A stretch of DNA of 64,000 bases from Paenibacillus sp. 32352. Lineage in GTDB: Bacteria > Bacillota > Bacilli > Paenibacillales > NBRC-103111. Within the stretch, counting starts at the first letter, position 1. Each line of letters starts with the position of its first letter. The notes beneath the pieces were generated by a model, which made no database searches, had not been told where the DNA came from, and saw only the letters and a program-made list of their open reading frames with translations. The stretch lies in NCBI RefSeq assembly GCF_002042965.1, contig NZ_MZNT01000003.1, positions 558,001 to 622,000 on the forward strand, in the 5' to 3' direction. Positions 8,225-17,139 of the stretch are shown here, piece after piece. The position numbers and the translations under genes are program-made.

Positions 8225-10234
8225 ATGTGGAGCAAGGGTTATTTTGAACAGATCCAAGAGAAATGTAAGCGTTATCCAGAGGTTCAGCGCATTTATGAGC
8301 AGTTTCGCCGCCAGCCGGAGGAGATGCTGGCTCAACCCTTCGACATTCCGCTGCTTGGTGGCGGCTGGAGCCATGACTATAACTGTCCTGCCGACGGAGA
8401 CCGATTGATTCTGATCGACCGGCATCACCATCGCTGCCCGACCTGCGGAAGCGTATGGAGCGGTTCGCCCTGGGACGAGGTAGCTACGGCGAACGAGCAT
8501 TGGAATTACAGCAAGACATGCCGCAATGCGGCTGTATTGTTCGGAATAGATGGAGATATTCGCTGGGCCGATTGGGCTAAGCGGGTGCTGCTGTTTTATG
8601 CTGATCATTATCAGCAATATCCGCTGCATGACCGGCATGGTGGGGCCAGCCATACATCCGGCAAGGTGATGTGCCAGACCTTATCTGAGGCGAGCTGGCT
8701 TTGTCTGCTTGCGCAGGGCTTTCACATACTGAAGCTGCAGGATGTGTTCACCTTGGACGAAATCAACCATATCACCCGCGGCCTGCTGCTTCCTGCCCTG
8801 GATGTCATTGCGAATAACCCGGCAGGCATATCGAACTGGCAGACCTATCATAATGCGTCCAAGGCTTTGGTCGCTGCAGCCTTAAATCGTCGCGAGATGA
8901 TGCAGCAGGTTCTCGATGATCCGTCCAACGGATTTTATTTTCAAATGGCTAACAGCCTGGGAGAAGACGGCTTCTGGTATGAAGGCGCTTGGGGATATCA
9001 TTTCTATACCTTAGAGGCCCAGACCTTGATCGTCCTTGCGGCGGAAAGCTTTGATTATCATCTCTATCAGGATCCGCGCTTTCAGTCCATGTATCGCGCT
9101 CCGTTGGAATGTATGTTTCCTGACGGGACGCTGCCCCCGATTCATGACTCGGCAGAGGTGAATATAAGGAAGTATGCGCATCTATTCGAGTTCGCGGCGC
9201 GTTATATCGGCATAGGCCATGAGGTTGTTCGAAGAAGCGAGGACAGAGATTCACTCTACAGCCTTCTCTTTGGTTTTGAGGAGGAAACGCCATCCCAGCC
9301 TGTCAGTGGCCATAGTAGCACTACGATACATCACGACGGATTCGTGCATCTTAAGAAAGCGGGGATGCTATTTCTTAAACAGCAGGGGGACTCCCTGAAA
9401 AAAGGACGCCTCGCAATGATTGATTATGGAGAACATGGCGGCTGGCATGGTCATCAGGACAAGCTGAATTTGCTTTACTTTGCAGGCGGACATCCGTGGT
9501 TGACCGATGCTGGCATGCTGCCGTACGGCAACCCGATCCACTTCGATTATTTCAAACAGACGGCAGCCCACAATACCGTTGTCGTCGGCGGCCGGTCCCA
9601 GGCAGAGGCGGAAGGCTGCATACGGGCGATGAGAACCCATGACGATGGAGTCATGGAGGCTGTCATGGAAGTTAGCGGCGCCTATCCCGATACCGTGTTG
9701 AAACGTAAAATCATGATGAAGGATGATATTCTGCTGGATGTTTTCCGGGTTCAGTGCAAGGAAGAGAATGATATCGATTGGATTATTCATACCCAAGGGT
9801 TGCCTGTCATAGACCAGGATGCCCTAATGGACCTGCGCTGGAAAGAGACTGCCGGAGATGTCCTTGGTTCGGAGGACGGATATCAATATTTTAGCAATCC
9901 TAGAACTGGATGTTGGGATGAAAGCCAATGGACGATGAAGTGGAAGTGGAATAATGAGTCTCCGGATGCACGATTGTCCCTGATAGCGCTGGGTGCGCAG
10001 CTAGGGGAGGAGCTGTATTTGGCGGAATCCATCGCGATGCCGTCCGTCGGCAGGAGAAGCACTTTGATACGGAGAAGGAAGCTCGTGAAGGATACCGTAT
10101 TCGTAGCTGTATTTCATGCCTCTAGAGACGGCGGAGAGCCATCGGCATTTGCTGAATATGATGAGGGTTCGGATCAAGTTGTTGTCCATATGCCCGGCAG
10201 GCTCCCGGTGACACTTTCAACCCGAATCGATTGA
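8225..10234 (+). CDS. Heparinase II/III-type polysaccharide lyase / glycan hydrolase family protein
   Basis: 669 residues. The N-terminal half has the helical toroid of heparinase II/III and alginate-lyase-like proteins (NWQTYHNASKALVAAAL and EDGFWYEGAWGYHFYTLEA). The second half has the Hepar_II_III motif GGWHGHQDKLNLLYFAGG with the TDAG that follows. No signal peptide, so it probably acts in the cytoplasm on imported oligosaccharides. A cysteine pair near residue 77 (CPTCG), with another Cys upstream, could bind metal. GGGGG sits 7 nt before the ATG. Family members cleave uronate-containing polymers; the actual substrate is not evident. A terminator follows at 10257. Confidence 0.82.
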   Translation: MWSKGYFEQIQEKCKRYPEVQRIYEQFRRQPEEMLAQPFDIPLLGGGWSHDYNCPADGDRLILIDRHHHRCPTCGSVWSGSPWDEVATANEHWNYSKTCRNAAVLFGIDGDIRWADWAKRVLLFYADHYQQYPLHDRHGGASHTSGKVMCQTLSEASWLCLLAQGFHILKLQDVFTLDEINHITRGLLLPALDVIANNPAGISNWQTYHNASKALVAAALNRREMMQQVLDDPSNGFYFQMANSLGEDGFWYEGAWGYHFYTLEAQTLIVLAAESFDYHLYQDPRFQSMYRAPLECMFPDGTLPPIHDSAEVNIRKYAHLFEFAARYIGIGHEVVRRSEDRDSLYSLLFGFEEETPSQPVSGHSSTTIHHDGFVHLKKAGMLFLKQQGDSLKKGRLAMIDYGEHGGWHGHQDKLNLLYFAGGHPWLTDAGMLPYGNPIHFDYFKQTAAHNTVVVGGRSQAEAEGCIRAMRTHDDGVMEAVMEVSGAYPDTVLKRKIMMKDDILLDVFRVQCKEENDIDWIIHTQGLPVIDQDALMDLRWKETAGDVLGSEDGYQYFSNPRTGCWDESQWTMKWKWNNESPDARLSLIALGAQLGEELYLAESIAMPSVGRRSTLIRRRKLVKDTVFVAVFHASRDGGEPSAFAEYDEGSDQVVVHMPGRLPVTLSTRID

Positions 10235-10256
10235 GAGAATAACAAATGGTAAGGCT

Positions 10257-10297
10257 GAGCCGGCAGGTCGCTTTAGGGCGAATTGCCGGCTTATTTA
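10257..10297 (+). terminator. Terminator after the lyase gene
   Basis: AGCCGGCA pairs with TGCCGGCT, followed by TATTT. Confidence 0.65.
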
Positions 10298-10506
10298 AGT
10301 GAACCGGAAATACCGCCACGAATGACAAAAAAACTGAAATTGCTTCCAAATGAAGCATAAATCAGTAAAGAAACGCGGGACTGCTTATGATAACATGGAT
10401 GCGTTGTGAAGCGTGAATGCGTCGGGGCCGGACCGGGAGAACAAGGTTCAGCCATTGACGTAGTGCAATTAGCGCAAGGGATCTTAAATCTATTATACAA
10501 GGGAGC

Positions 10507-11415
10507 ATGCGGGCTATGAAATGGATAGTAGATCAGCAAGGCGGCGGTGATTTCCGTACTGTACAGGCGGCTGTGGATGCTTCCCCGGATGGAAGCGACC
10601 AAACAATCACCATTTACATAAAAAACGGAATTTATGAGGAAAAGCTTATCGTCCCGAAGGAAAAACGCAATTTGCATTTGATCGGGGAATCACGCGAAGG
10701 GGTTATTTTGACTTATTCCGATAATGCCAAAACGTTAGGTGAAGATGGAGAGCCGCTCGGAACGTTCCGAAGCTCCAGCACATATTTTCATGGAGACGAT
10801 TTCACGGCGGAGCAGTTAACGATCCGCAATGCGTCGGGCCAAGGAACAGGGCAGGCGGTTGCGGTGTTTGTAACCGGTGATCGGGCTGTGTTTCGCCATG
10901 TCACGATGCTCGGTTTTCAGGATACGCTATACACCGGGGAAAGCAGGCAGTATTATGACGAATGCCGTATTGAAGGGGACGTTGACTTTATTTTCGGTCC
11001 GGCCTGTGCGGTGTTCCAACGATGCGAGATCCATAGCAAGCGAAAAGGCGGCTATTTGACAGCGGCGTCTACTCCGGAGCAGCAGCTGTACGGGTATGTA
11101 TTTTTGGATTGCAAGGTAACCGCGGATGAAGGGATGACGGATGTATACCTAGGCAGGCCTTGGAGACCCTTTGCCCATGTGGCCTGGATCCGAACGGAGA
11201 TGGATGCGTCGGTCAAACCGGAAGGCTGGCACAACTGGAACGACCCTGAGCGGGAAGCAACAAGCCGGTATTATGAATATGCGAGCCGCGGGGACGGGGC
11301 GAATCCGGAGGCGAGAGTGCCCTGGTCAAGACAGCTGACTCCTGAAGAGGCGGCAGTTTATACGGTAGGTAATATTTTGGGCGGAGCAGACGGTTGGAAC
11401 CCGGAACGCCGTTAA
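10507..11415 (+). CDS. Pectinesterase (pectin methylesterase), cytoplasmic form
   Basis: CE8-type right-handed beta-helix enzyme that removes methyl esters from polygalacturonate. Catalytic features are in order: Gln in GQAVA near residue 115, Asp in GFQDT near 139, the nucleophile Asp in GDVDFIFG near 160, and Arg/Trp in LGRPWRPF near 220. At 302 residues it has no signal peptide or pro-domain, so it would act on imported methylated oligogalacturonides. ATG 10507 has GGGAG very close; ATG 10516 is an alternative. It joins the uronate theme with uxaC/uxaE 30 kb away. Confidence 0.92.
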   Translation: MRAMKWIVDQQGGGDFRTVQAAVDASPDGSDQTITIYIKNGIYEEKLIVPKEKRNLHLIGESREGVILTYSDNAKTLGEDGEPLGTFRSSSTYFHGDDFTAEQLTIRNASGQGTGQAVAVFVTGDRAVFRHVTMLGFQDTLYTGESRQYYDECRIEGDVDFIFGPACAVFQRCEIHSKRKGGYLTAASTPEQQLYGYVFLDCKVTADEGMTDVYLGRPWRPFAHVAWIRTEMDASVKPEGWHNWNDPEREATSRYYEYASRGDGANPEARVPWSRQLTPEEAAVYTVGNILGGADGWNPERR

Positions 11416-11485
11416 GTATCCGCTATGCTGCTAGTCATAAGAATTCATATCAATTCATTACTAGAATAAAAAAACGAATGTTTCT

Positions 11486-11528
11486 AATCCATGCATGTCA
11501 CAACGAGTTGTGGTTGCATGGATTTTTT
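11486..11528 (+). terminator. Terminator after pectinesterase
   Basis: AATCCATGCA pairs perfectly with TGCATGGATT around a 19 nt loop, then a T run. Confidence 0.85.
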
Positions 11529-11773
11529 GATGTGTTGCAGAGGGCGGGAATGCGTAAGACAAAGACCTATGATATCGGCTGAGTTGGAGCGGAATGCTAG
11601 TGCAATCGTCCATCTTGTTGTACAATATATGGCGCTGGGATCAGTTGCAAAATATCTACAAGCTATAGATACAAACCGGGATAGCGCTGCCTGCCAAAGT
11701 AAGGAACTGGAAGCTTGGAAGCAGCAAGCGTTATTGTGGTTTCACTAATTATAGAAACGAATGAGGGATTAGG
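11529..11773. other. Intergenic region before the DeoR gene
   Basis: Short frames cross this stretch but none has a ribosome site or protein-like composition. I see no clear promoter consensus or repeat. Confidence 0.4.
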
Positions 11774-12532
11774 ATGTTGGTTGCCCAAAGATGGCAAAAA
11801 ATCGTACAGCTCGTCAACGAAAGAGGAAGTATCCGTGTATCGGAGCTCAGTGCAATTTGTGAAGTGACGGAAGAAACGATCCGCCGGGATTTGGATAAGC
11901 TCGAAAGCGAGGGCAAGCTGCTGCGCAGTCATGGCGGGGCGATCAGCATTCCTTCCTCACAATCGGAGACTCCATATATGGAGCGGGAGACGACGAATGC
12001 GGAGGAAAAGCGTCGAATCGCCCAAGAGGCGGTTCGTCATGTTAACGAGCATGACCGGATTATTCTGGACGCCAGCTCAACGGCCTGGTATATGGCGCAG
12101 CTGCTGCCGGACGTCACTTTAACCGTATTGACGAATTCAATCAAAGTCGCAATGGAATTAAGCGCGAAGGAACGAATCAAGGTCATATCTACCGGCGGCC
12201 TGCTTTCTTCCAGATCGCTCTCTTATGTCGGTCCGCTCGCAGAACGTTCGTTAAGCACGTACTATGTGGATAAAGCGTTCATTTCCTGCAAAGGTCTCCA
12301 TCCTCAACGGGGACTTAGTGAGTTTAACGAGCTTCAGGCACTGATTAAGCAGAAAATGATCGGTATCGCCGATAGAACCTTCGTATTGGCTGATTACAGC
12401 AAATTCGGGCAGCAGTCTCTGGCTCAAGTCGCTGCTTGGGATGACATCCACTATGTCATTACGGACGGGAAAACAGACCCGACGATGCTTGAACAACTGA
12501 AGGAACGGTCTATCCACGTAATACAGATATAG
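11774..12532 (+). CDS. DeoR/GlpR-family transcriptional regulator
   Basis: 252 residues. The N-terminal winged HTH has the family signature: RGSIRVSELSAICEVTEETIRRDLDKLESEGKL in outline, then RSHGGA. The C-terminal sugar-phosphate-sensing DeoRC fold includes LDASSTAWYMA and NSIKVAMEL. Such proteins repress sugar catabolic operons and release on binding a phosphorylated sugar. It stands between two terminators, so its target may be elsewhere; the flanking pectinesterase and lyase are candidates by position only. Confidence 0.9.
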   Translation: MLVAQRWQKIVQLVNERGSIRVSELSAICEVTEETIRRDLDKLESEGKLLRSHGGAISIPSSQSETPYMERETTNAEEKRRIAQEAVRHVNEHDRIILDASSTAWYMAQLLPDVTLTVLTNSIKVAMELSAKERIKVISTGGLLSSRSLSYVGPLAERSLSTYYVDKAFISCKGLHPQRGLSEFNELQALIKQKMIGIADRTFVLADYSKFGQQSLAQVAAWDDIHYVITDGKTDPTMLEQLKERSIHVIQI

Positions 12533-12556
12533 GCTGGCTTATTACGATGCGGAATT

Positions 12557-12590
12557 GAAAAGCTTGAGCAATCAAGCTTTTTTCTTTTTG
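12557..12590 (+). terminator. Terminator after the DeoR gene
   Basis: AAAAGCTTGA pairs with TCAAGCTTTT around GCAA, followed by a long T-rich tract. Confidence 0.85.
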
Positions 12591-12698
12591 TAAGAGACAG
12601 GATTTATTCCATTACAGTCATTCTTTCCCAAGTGAAATTAGAAGGTGTATGATACCATTTAGAAATAAGTGAGGGGTTGAGAAAAAGGAGGTCTTCCT

Positions 12699-14153
12699 GT
12701 GTTAAACGTTGAAGAAGTGACAATAGCCAGGCTTCAGAAGGCAATGGAGCGGGGGGAATGCTCGTCTTTTGAGCTCGTACAGCAGTACATGGAACGGATA
12801 GCCGCCTATGACCAGCAAGGCCCGTGTATCAACGCCGTATTAGAGCTGAATCCGGATGCGCTGCATGCGGCGGAAGCAGCTGATGCCGAGAGGCGTGCAG
12901 GCCAAGTCCGCGGGCCGCTGCATGGGGTTCCGGTGCTAGTGAAAGATAATATCCAGACAGGGGATAAAATGCATACTAGCGCCGGTTCTATAGCGCTCGC
13001 GGATCATTATGCCGACGAAGATGCGTTTATCGTCTCCCGGCTCAGGGAAGCGGGGGCCATCATTCTGGGCAAAGCGAATATGACAGAGTGGGCCAACTTC
13101 ATGACCGAAGGGATGATCGCCGGTTATAGCTCCAGAGGAGGGCAAGTTCTAAATCCTTATGGGAGGGACTTTTTTGCCGGGGGCTCAAGTACCGGCTCTG
13201 CCGCAGCCGTGGCCGCCAATTTGACGACCGTAGCTGTAGGTACGGAAACATCAGGATCCATCATCAGTCCGGCAGTGCAGAACTCCGTCGTCGGCATCAA
13301 GCCTACGTTGGGGCTGGTTAGCCGCAGCGGGATTATTCCGCTATCACACAGCCAGGATACGGCAGGTCCGCTTGCCCGTACCGTTGAGGATGCGGCCATT
13401 CTTCTCGGCGTGCTGTGCGGAATGGATCCGCAGGATCCGGTAACCCGTTGTTCACTGGGAGTCAGAGTCACTGACTATACCTTATTCCTCGATAAAAACG
13501 GTCTGAAAGGAGCCCGTATCGGTGTACCGCGTCATGGGTTTCATGAGGATATGACGGAAGAGGAAAGGCAGCTTTTTACCCAAATCCTTCTTCAATTAGA
13601 GGAAGCAGGCGCGCAATTGATTGACCCGGCCAATATTCACTCGGCGGAGGAGCTTTCCCAGTTTCGATCCAGCGTGTTCCTGCATGATTTCAAAGCGGAC
13701 ATTAACGCTTACTTGAGCAAGCTCCCCCCGCATCTTCCCGTGCATTCACTGAAAGAGCTTATAGCCTTTAATGAAGCCCATGCGGAGCAAGCCTTGAAAT
13801 ATGGTCAAAAAATTCTCATTGCTTCGGAGAAAACTTCCGGTTCTCTGAAGGAGCCCCAATATATTAGAGATCGGCTGAACGATATCCGGTTATCTCGAAC
13901 GGAAGGCATAGACCGAACTATGCGGGAGCATCATCTTGACGCTCTTTTATTTCCCGAGACGTTAGGGGATACGATTGCCGCCAAAGCCGGATATCCTTCC
14001 CTTGCCGTACCGGCAGGATATTTGAAGGACGGGAGACCCTACGGCATTATGTTCGTCGGAACAGCTTTTACCGAACCTGTTCTTATCAAGCTGGCTTATG
14101 CGTTCGAGCAGCTGAGCAATTCCAGGAAGCCGCCCAGGCTCGATGCAGAATAA
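12699..14153 (+). CDS. Amidase-signature family hydrolase
   Basis: 484 residues of the Ser-cisSer-Lys amidase family. Lys is in VLVKDN near residue 82, the Gly/Ser-rich signature GGSSTGSAAAVAA is near 162-170, and the nucleophile loop GTETSGSIISP is near 180. It hydrolyses a C-N amide bond; family members act on varied amides and peptides, and the substrate is not clear here. It starts with GTG 8 nt after a strong AAGGAGG. It is not next to gatC or gatB, so it is not the GatA subunit. The SSTGS loop and the C-terminal VPAGYLKDGRPYGIMF are family-typical. Confidence 0.88.
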   Translation: MLNVEEVTIARLQKAMERGECSSFELVQQYMERIAAYDQQGPCINAVLELNPDALHAAEAADAERRAGQVRGPLHGVPVLVKDNIQTGDKMHTSAGSIALADHYADEDAFIVSRLREAGAIILGKANMTEWANFMTEGMIAGYSSRGGQVLNPYGRDFFAGGSSTGSAAAVAANLTTVAVGTETSGSIISPAVQNSVVGIKPTLGLVSRSGIIPLSHSQDTAGPLARTVEDAAILLGVLCGMDPQDPVTRCSLGVRVTDYTLFLDKNGLKGARIGVPRHGFHEDMTEEERQLFTQILLQLEEAGAQLIDPANIHSAEELSQFRSSVFLHDFKADINAYLSKLPPHLPVHSLKELIAFNEAHAEQALKYGQKILIASEKTSGSLKEPQYIRDRLNDIRLSRTEGIDRTMREHHLDALLFPETLGDTIAAKAGYPSLAVPAGYLKDGRPYGIMFVGTAFTEPVLIKLAYAFEQLSNSRKPPRLDAE

Positions 14154-14206
14154 GACTCCTATGGTTGTGCAGTAGTGTCCAGTGTTAATAAGGGGGGAAT
14201 CAACCC

Positions 14207-14530
14207 ATGGAGATCATGCTGCGGACGGAAACACCGGACGATTATGGGTCCATTGCCGAGCTGCATGCCCATAGCTTCACCCGTGGATTCGGTATCGGGG
14301 AAAGCACCTTGACTAGCCTGCTCCGAAATCGCAGAACATATGACCCGGAGCTATCGATCGTAGCAGAGAGCAGGGGACGTGTGGTGGGGCATGTATTATT
14401 CACTCCTCAATCTATTATGGTGAAAGATATTGTGCTTCAGGCCGTGATCCTGGCTCCATTGGCGGTGCATCCCGACTTTCGGCAGCAAGGCATTGGTTCC
14501 AAGCTTGTTGATTCGATACTTTATAGGTAA
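14207..14530 (+). CDS. GNAT acetyltransferase, C-terminally truncated
   Basis: 107 residues that match the first part of YhbS-like GNAT N-acetyltransferases: the N-terminal beta-alpha unit, VVGHVLFTP, then LAPLAVHPDFRQQGIGSKLV, the acetyl-CoA pyrophosphate loop. The protein stops a few residues later, whereas the family usually runs another 50-80 residues with strands that complete the acceptor site. A terminator begins at the stop codon, so the end looks fixed rather than a sequencing slip. Probably a broken or minimal gene; activity is doubtful. Confidence 0.72.
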   Translation: MEIMLRTETPDDYGSIAELHAHSFTRGFGIGESTLTSLLRNRRTYDPELSIVAESRGRVVGHVLFTPQSIMVKDIVLQAVILAPLAVHPDFRQQGIGSKLVDSILYR

Positions 14531-14558
14531 ACAGGTGCCGCGGGCATCTGTTTTTTTC
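14531..14558 (+). terminator. Terminator directly after the truncated GNAT
   Basis: ACAGGTGCC, GCG, GGCATCTGT, then seven T. It starts immediately after the stop codon. Confidence 0.85.
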
Positions 14559-14638
14559 TATGTATATTCCCACTGCACATACACCACTATGTAAAATATG
14601 GTACAATGTGGTAAAATCATCTCTCTCAGGAGGGTGCT

Positions 14639-15397
14639 ATGAGAGCTACTCAAGAAGTGCTAGATATATGGAAGCAATTCGATGCGTTTCCTATGGAAAC
14701 ATTATCGAAAGCTTGGATTGCTTCGGTTTCAAACGGCGGCAGGCAGAGAACCGTAGAAGTCATGGAGGAGCACCGCCAGCAGTATGGATTATCGGGTAAT
14801 TGCTTCGATCTTGCTGCATGGCTTATTCATAAATGTAAGGCCAAGGGACTGGAGGCCTATGGAGTGGGCCATGGCCTGTGTACGCCGAAGGCTCATGTAG
14901 CAGTGGTGGCCGTAAATCATCAAGGATATCGATATTTTTGTGATCTAGGAGACCAATGGATCGAACCTGTGTTGATTGACCCGGATAATGAGGATTTTTG
15001 CCAAGCAGAGCTCGCGGGCTTTGTTACCGGGGGAAAAGTAAAGGTAGAAGCAACGAGCCCCGGGGTCAGATTCTCCTATATTCGGCCCAATGGAAAAGTA
15101 AGCTATCAATCGTTTGATTTAACCCCGATAGGGAGCGATGAATGGATGGCGGCAGCGTGTTATTCCCAGTCTTTGTTAAGACATCCGTTAGTCGAGATGC
15201 GACTGCCAGCATCCCGCGAAGTCATTCACTGGGAATTTGATAGCTGGAGCAGCTTCATAAGCAGCAGCGAGGGCTTAATCAAGGAGCCCCAGCTGGATAC
15301 CAACGAGGAGTGGGCTGCAAGAATTCATGAGCGGACCGGTATGAGTCCGGAGATCGTACTCAAAGCGTTGAATCTATATTCGTCCCTGCGAAAATAA
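14639..15397 (+). CDS. Arylamine N-acetyltransferase-like / transglutaminase-fold protein
   Basis: 252 residues not matching a named family with certainty. A Cys-His-Asp pattern fits the NAT/papain-like fold: SGNCFDLA (Cys55), KAHVAVV (His86), FCDLGDQW (Asp102). The Cys-His and His-Asp distances (31 and 16) are close to those of arylamine N-acetyltransferases. The C-terminal half is unique and shows no membrane segment. SD AGGAGG lies before the ATG. It may acetylate an amine or hydrolyse an amide; the pattern alone does not decide. Monocistronic, between a terminator and a small gene. Confidence 0.55.
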   Translation: MRATQEVLDIWKQFDAFPMETLSKAWIASVSNGGRQRTVEVMEEHRQQYGLSGNCFDLAAWLIHKCKAKGLEAYGVGHGLCTPKAHVAVVAVNHQGYRYFCDLGDQWIEPVLIDPDNEDFCQAELAGFVTGGKVKVEATSPGVRFSYIRPNGKVSYQSFDLTPIGSDEWMAAACYSQSLLRHPLVEMRLPASREVIHWEFDSWSSFISSSEGLIKEPQLDTNEEWAARIHERTGMSPEIVLKALNLYSSLRK

Positions 15398-15580
15398 CGT
15401 CCATTCGCCCGGATGGAATGGGTGGAGCGAGCTTATAACGAAGCTGTTGCGATTGATAAAAAAAGGATTGAACAGCCCTGCATGTTCTCCTATCATTGGT
15501 ATGAAGCGCAAACTAGTGATTTCATGTTAAAATAGGTAGGGTAGTTAACGAGTTAATGAACAGTAAGCGGAGGAAAAGGC

Positions 15581-15760
15581 ATGAAAAAAGAGCTAATGGT
15601 TTTATGGCTGGAAGAAAAAATTCAACAGATCAAGGATACGCCGGTCAGCGTTGTAGATACGAAGGAAAAGCAGCACTATTTGTTAGGCAGCCTGAAAACC
15701 CTGGAATTGATCAAGGAACAGCTGGAGCAGGGGAAATTCGACGAGATAACTCAAGAATAA
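15581..15760 (+). CDS. Small conserved-looking protein, 59 residues
   Basis: ATG 15581 is preceded by GGAGGAAAAGGC, giving a charged, helical 59-residue protein (MKKELMVLWLEEKIQQIKDT to KFDEITQE) ending at TAA 15758-15760. It has no Cys and no membrane span. Its composition is that of a real cytosolic protein, unlike the overlapping frame that starts at 15556. I do not recognise a family. It lies 66 bases before a GNAT gene and may share its transcript. Confidence 0.6.
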   Translation: MKKELMVLWLEEKIQQIKDTPVSVVDTKEKQHYLLGSLKTLELIKEQLEQGKFDEITQE

Positions 15761-15826
15761 CGGTGGATGCCTGAACATGCATTTAGCTATTTCGGGCGAT
15801 TAGACAGGGGAAAGGGGCGGAGGTGT

Positions 15827-16306
15827 ATGATTCAGATTAGCCAATGCGATGTCCAGGACTATCGAAGGATAACCGATTTATACATAGAGCTGATGAAAGA
15901 AATTATCGGTTCTTCGGGCGGAGACCTTACGGCCTTTGATCCGAGTGATGCGCCGGAATGCTGCAAAAGGCTTCTTTCCTCCGGCACCTATATCGTTATT
16001 AAGGCGGAACATCAGGATAAGGGGGAGCTTGTCGGATTTTTGTCTATGTCCCCAAGCAGCTCCCTGTACGCCAACGGTTCCTTCGGCATCATTCAGGAGC
16101 TGTATATTTGCAGTGAATATCGATCTCAAGGAGTGGGCAGGCAGTTGATGGCTGCAGCCGTTGCTTATGCCAATGCTATGGAATGGACAAGATTGGAAGT
16201 AAGCACGCCTCCTTTGCCTGCATTCGTGAGAAGTCTTGCCTTTTATCAAAGGGAGGGCTTCGCGGTAACGGGCGGAGAAAAGCTGAAGCTGCTATTATCT
16301 ACATAA
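15827..16306 (+). CDS. GNAT-family N-acetyltransferase
   Basis: 159 residues from ATG 15827 (GGAGG 5-9 nt upstream); an upstream ATG at 15767 lacks a ribosome site. The acetyl-CoA loop is in IQELYICSEYRSQGVGRQLMAAA and the C-terminal GNAT strand is in SLAFYQREGFAVTGG. It transfers acetyl from acetyl-CoA to an amine; substrate unknown. A terminator follows at 16323. Confidence 0.85.
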   Translation: MIQISQCDVQDYRRITDLYIELMKEIIGSSGGDLTAFDPSDAPECCKRLLSSGTYIVIKAEHQDKGELVGFLSMSPSSSLYANGSFGIIQELYICSEYRSQGVGRQLMAAAVAYANAMEWTRLEVSTPPLPAFVRSLAFYQREGFAVTGGEKLKLLLST

Positions 16307-16322
16307 GAACAGATGAATGAAG

Positions 16323-16354
16323 CCGGTACGAACAGCAGTCTCGTACCGGTTTTC
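16323..16354 (+). terminator. Terminator after GNAT
   Basis: CCGGTACGA pairs with TCGTACCGG, followed by TTTTC. Confidence 0.8.
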
Positions 16355-16613
16355 TTGATATTTTATAGATTTTGTAATGGTACTCCCTGCAAAGTCTCTG
16401 GATATCCGCTTTGTGGGGGATTTTGTATTCCGGCGAGTTAGAACCAGAAAGGGACAAGCTCTAATAAGTTCACAGGGGTCCATTGGCGGCAAGGCATCGT
16501 CCATTTTACAAACAGGGATCTGTTCGGCTAGTATAGAGGAATGGGGATTACTTCCAAATCGGGTGGGCATAACAAACCTATTGTTCTATGTTTCCGGAAA
16601 GAGAGGAAAATGT
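16355..16613. other. Leader region before the coaD-like gene
   Basis: The reading frame of the next gene stays open upstream to 16377, but the N-terminal extension is unlike any adenylyltransferase and the internal ATG 16614 has the ribosome site. I found no T-box or riboswitch hallmark. Confidence 0.4.
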
Positions 16614-17102
16614 ATGAAAGCCATTTACCCTGGGTCGTTCGACCCGTTTACGCTGGGGCACTTGAATATTTTGGAGCGGGCTACAAGGCTGTTCGATCAA
16701 ATCGATGTGGTCATAGCCATCAACAAATCCAAGACGGCGATGTTTTCACCGGAGGAACGATACCAGATTGCTAGGTTATCCACGCTTCATCTCGATCAGG
16801 CGGTTCGTGTCGTCCATTATGCCGGCATTATTGCCGATTACATTAAAGAGAACCACATGGATGTCATCATCAGAGGGATTAGAGGTTCTACAGATCTGGA
16901 CTATGAAATCAAGCTGGAGCAGTACAATCAAAAAGCGTGCTTTGCCGAAACGGTCTATTTGACGCCGACGACCCAGCATTTGAATACGAGCAGCACTTTG
17001 GTCAAAATGTTTTTACAGACTCAAAGAATCGAGCTAGCTCACGAGTATTTGACCGAGAACGCGATGAGATATATTCAAGACGTCCTGGGGCGCCGCAGCT
17101 AG
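16614..17102 (+). CDS. coaD: Phosphopantetheine adenylyltransferase-like nucleotidyltransferase
   Basis: 162 residues, the usual CoaD length. It begins MKAIYPGSFDPFTLGHLNI with the T/HxGH nucleotidyltransferase motif, then INKSK with the conserved Lys, and VIIRGIRGSTDLDYE with the pantetheine-site Arg residues. The third motif, usually ISSSLVKE, is here NTSSTLVKM, and MTP..YSF is replaced by LTPTTQHL. It would make dephospho-CoA from phosphopantetheine and ATP. The divergent third motif and the unusual partner (a pgsA-like gene, not rsmD) suggest an accessory copy. ATG 16614 follows GAGAGGAAAATGT. Confidence 0.82.
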   Translation: MKAIYPGSFDPFTLGHLNILERATRLFDQIDVVIAINKSKTAMFSPEERYQIARLSTLHLDQAVRVVHYAGIIADYIKENHMDVIIRGIRGSTDLDYEIKLEQYNQKACFAETVYLTPTTQHLNTSSTLVKMFLQTQRIELAHEYLTENAMRYIQDVLGRRS

Positions 17103-17139
17103 CAGAACTGGTGAAATCCAATCCATAGGGAGGCCTGTC

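Noticed and set aside
8052..8230. Frameshifted HTH for the MmyB-like protein
   Set aside because: All three minus-strand frames were read; none contains an HTH-like pattern.
11491..11748. 85-codon plus-strand frame between terminator and DeoR gene
   Set aside because: Begins inside a terminator loop, no SD, no conserved pattern.
16377..16613. N-terminal extension of the CoaD-like protein
   Set aside because: CoaD always begins at the nucleotide-binding motif and the SD sits before ATG 16614.
16355..16613. T-box or riboswitch leader
   Set aside because: No T-box core, specifier loop or known riboswitch hallmark found.
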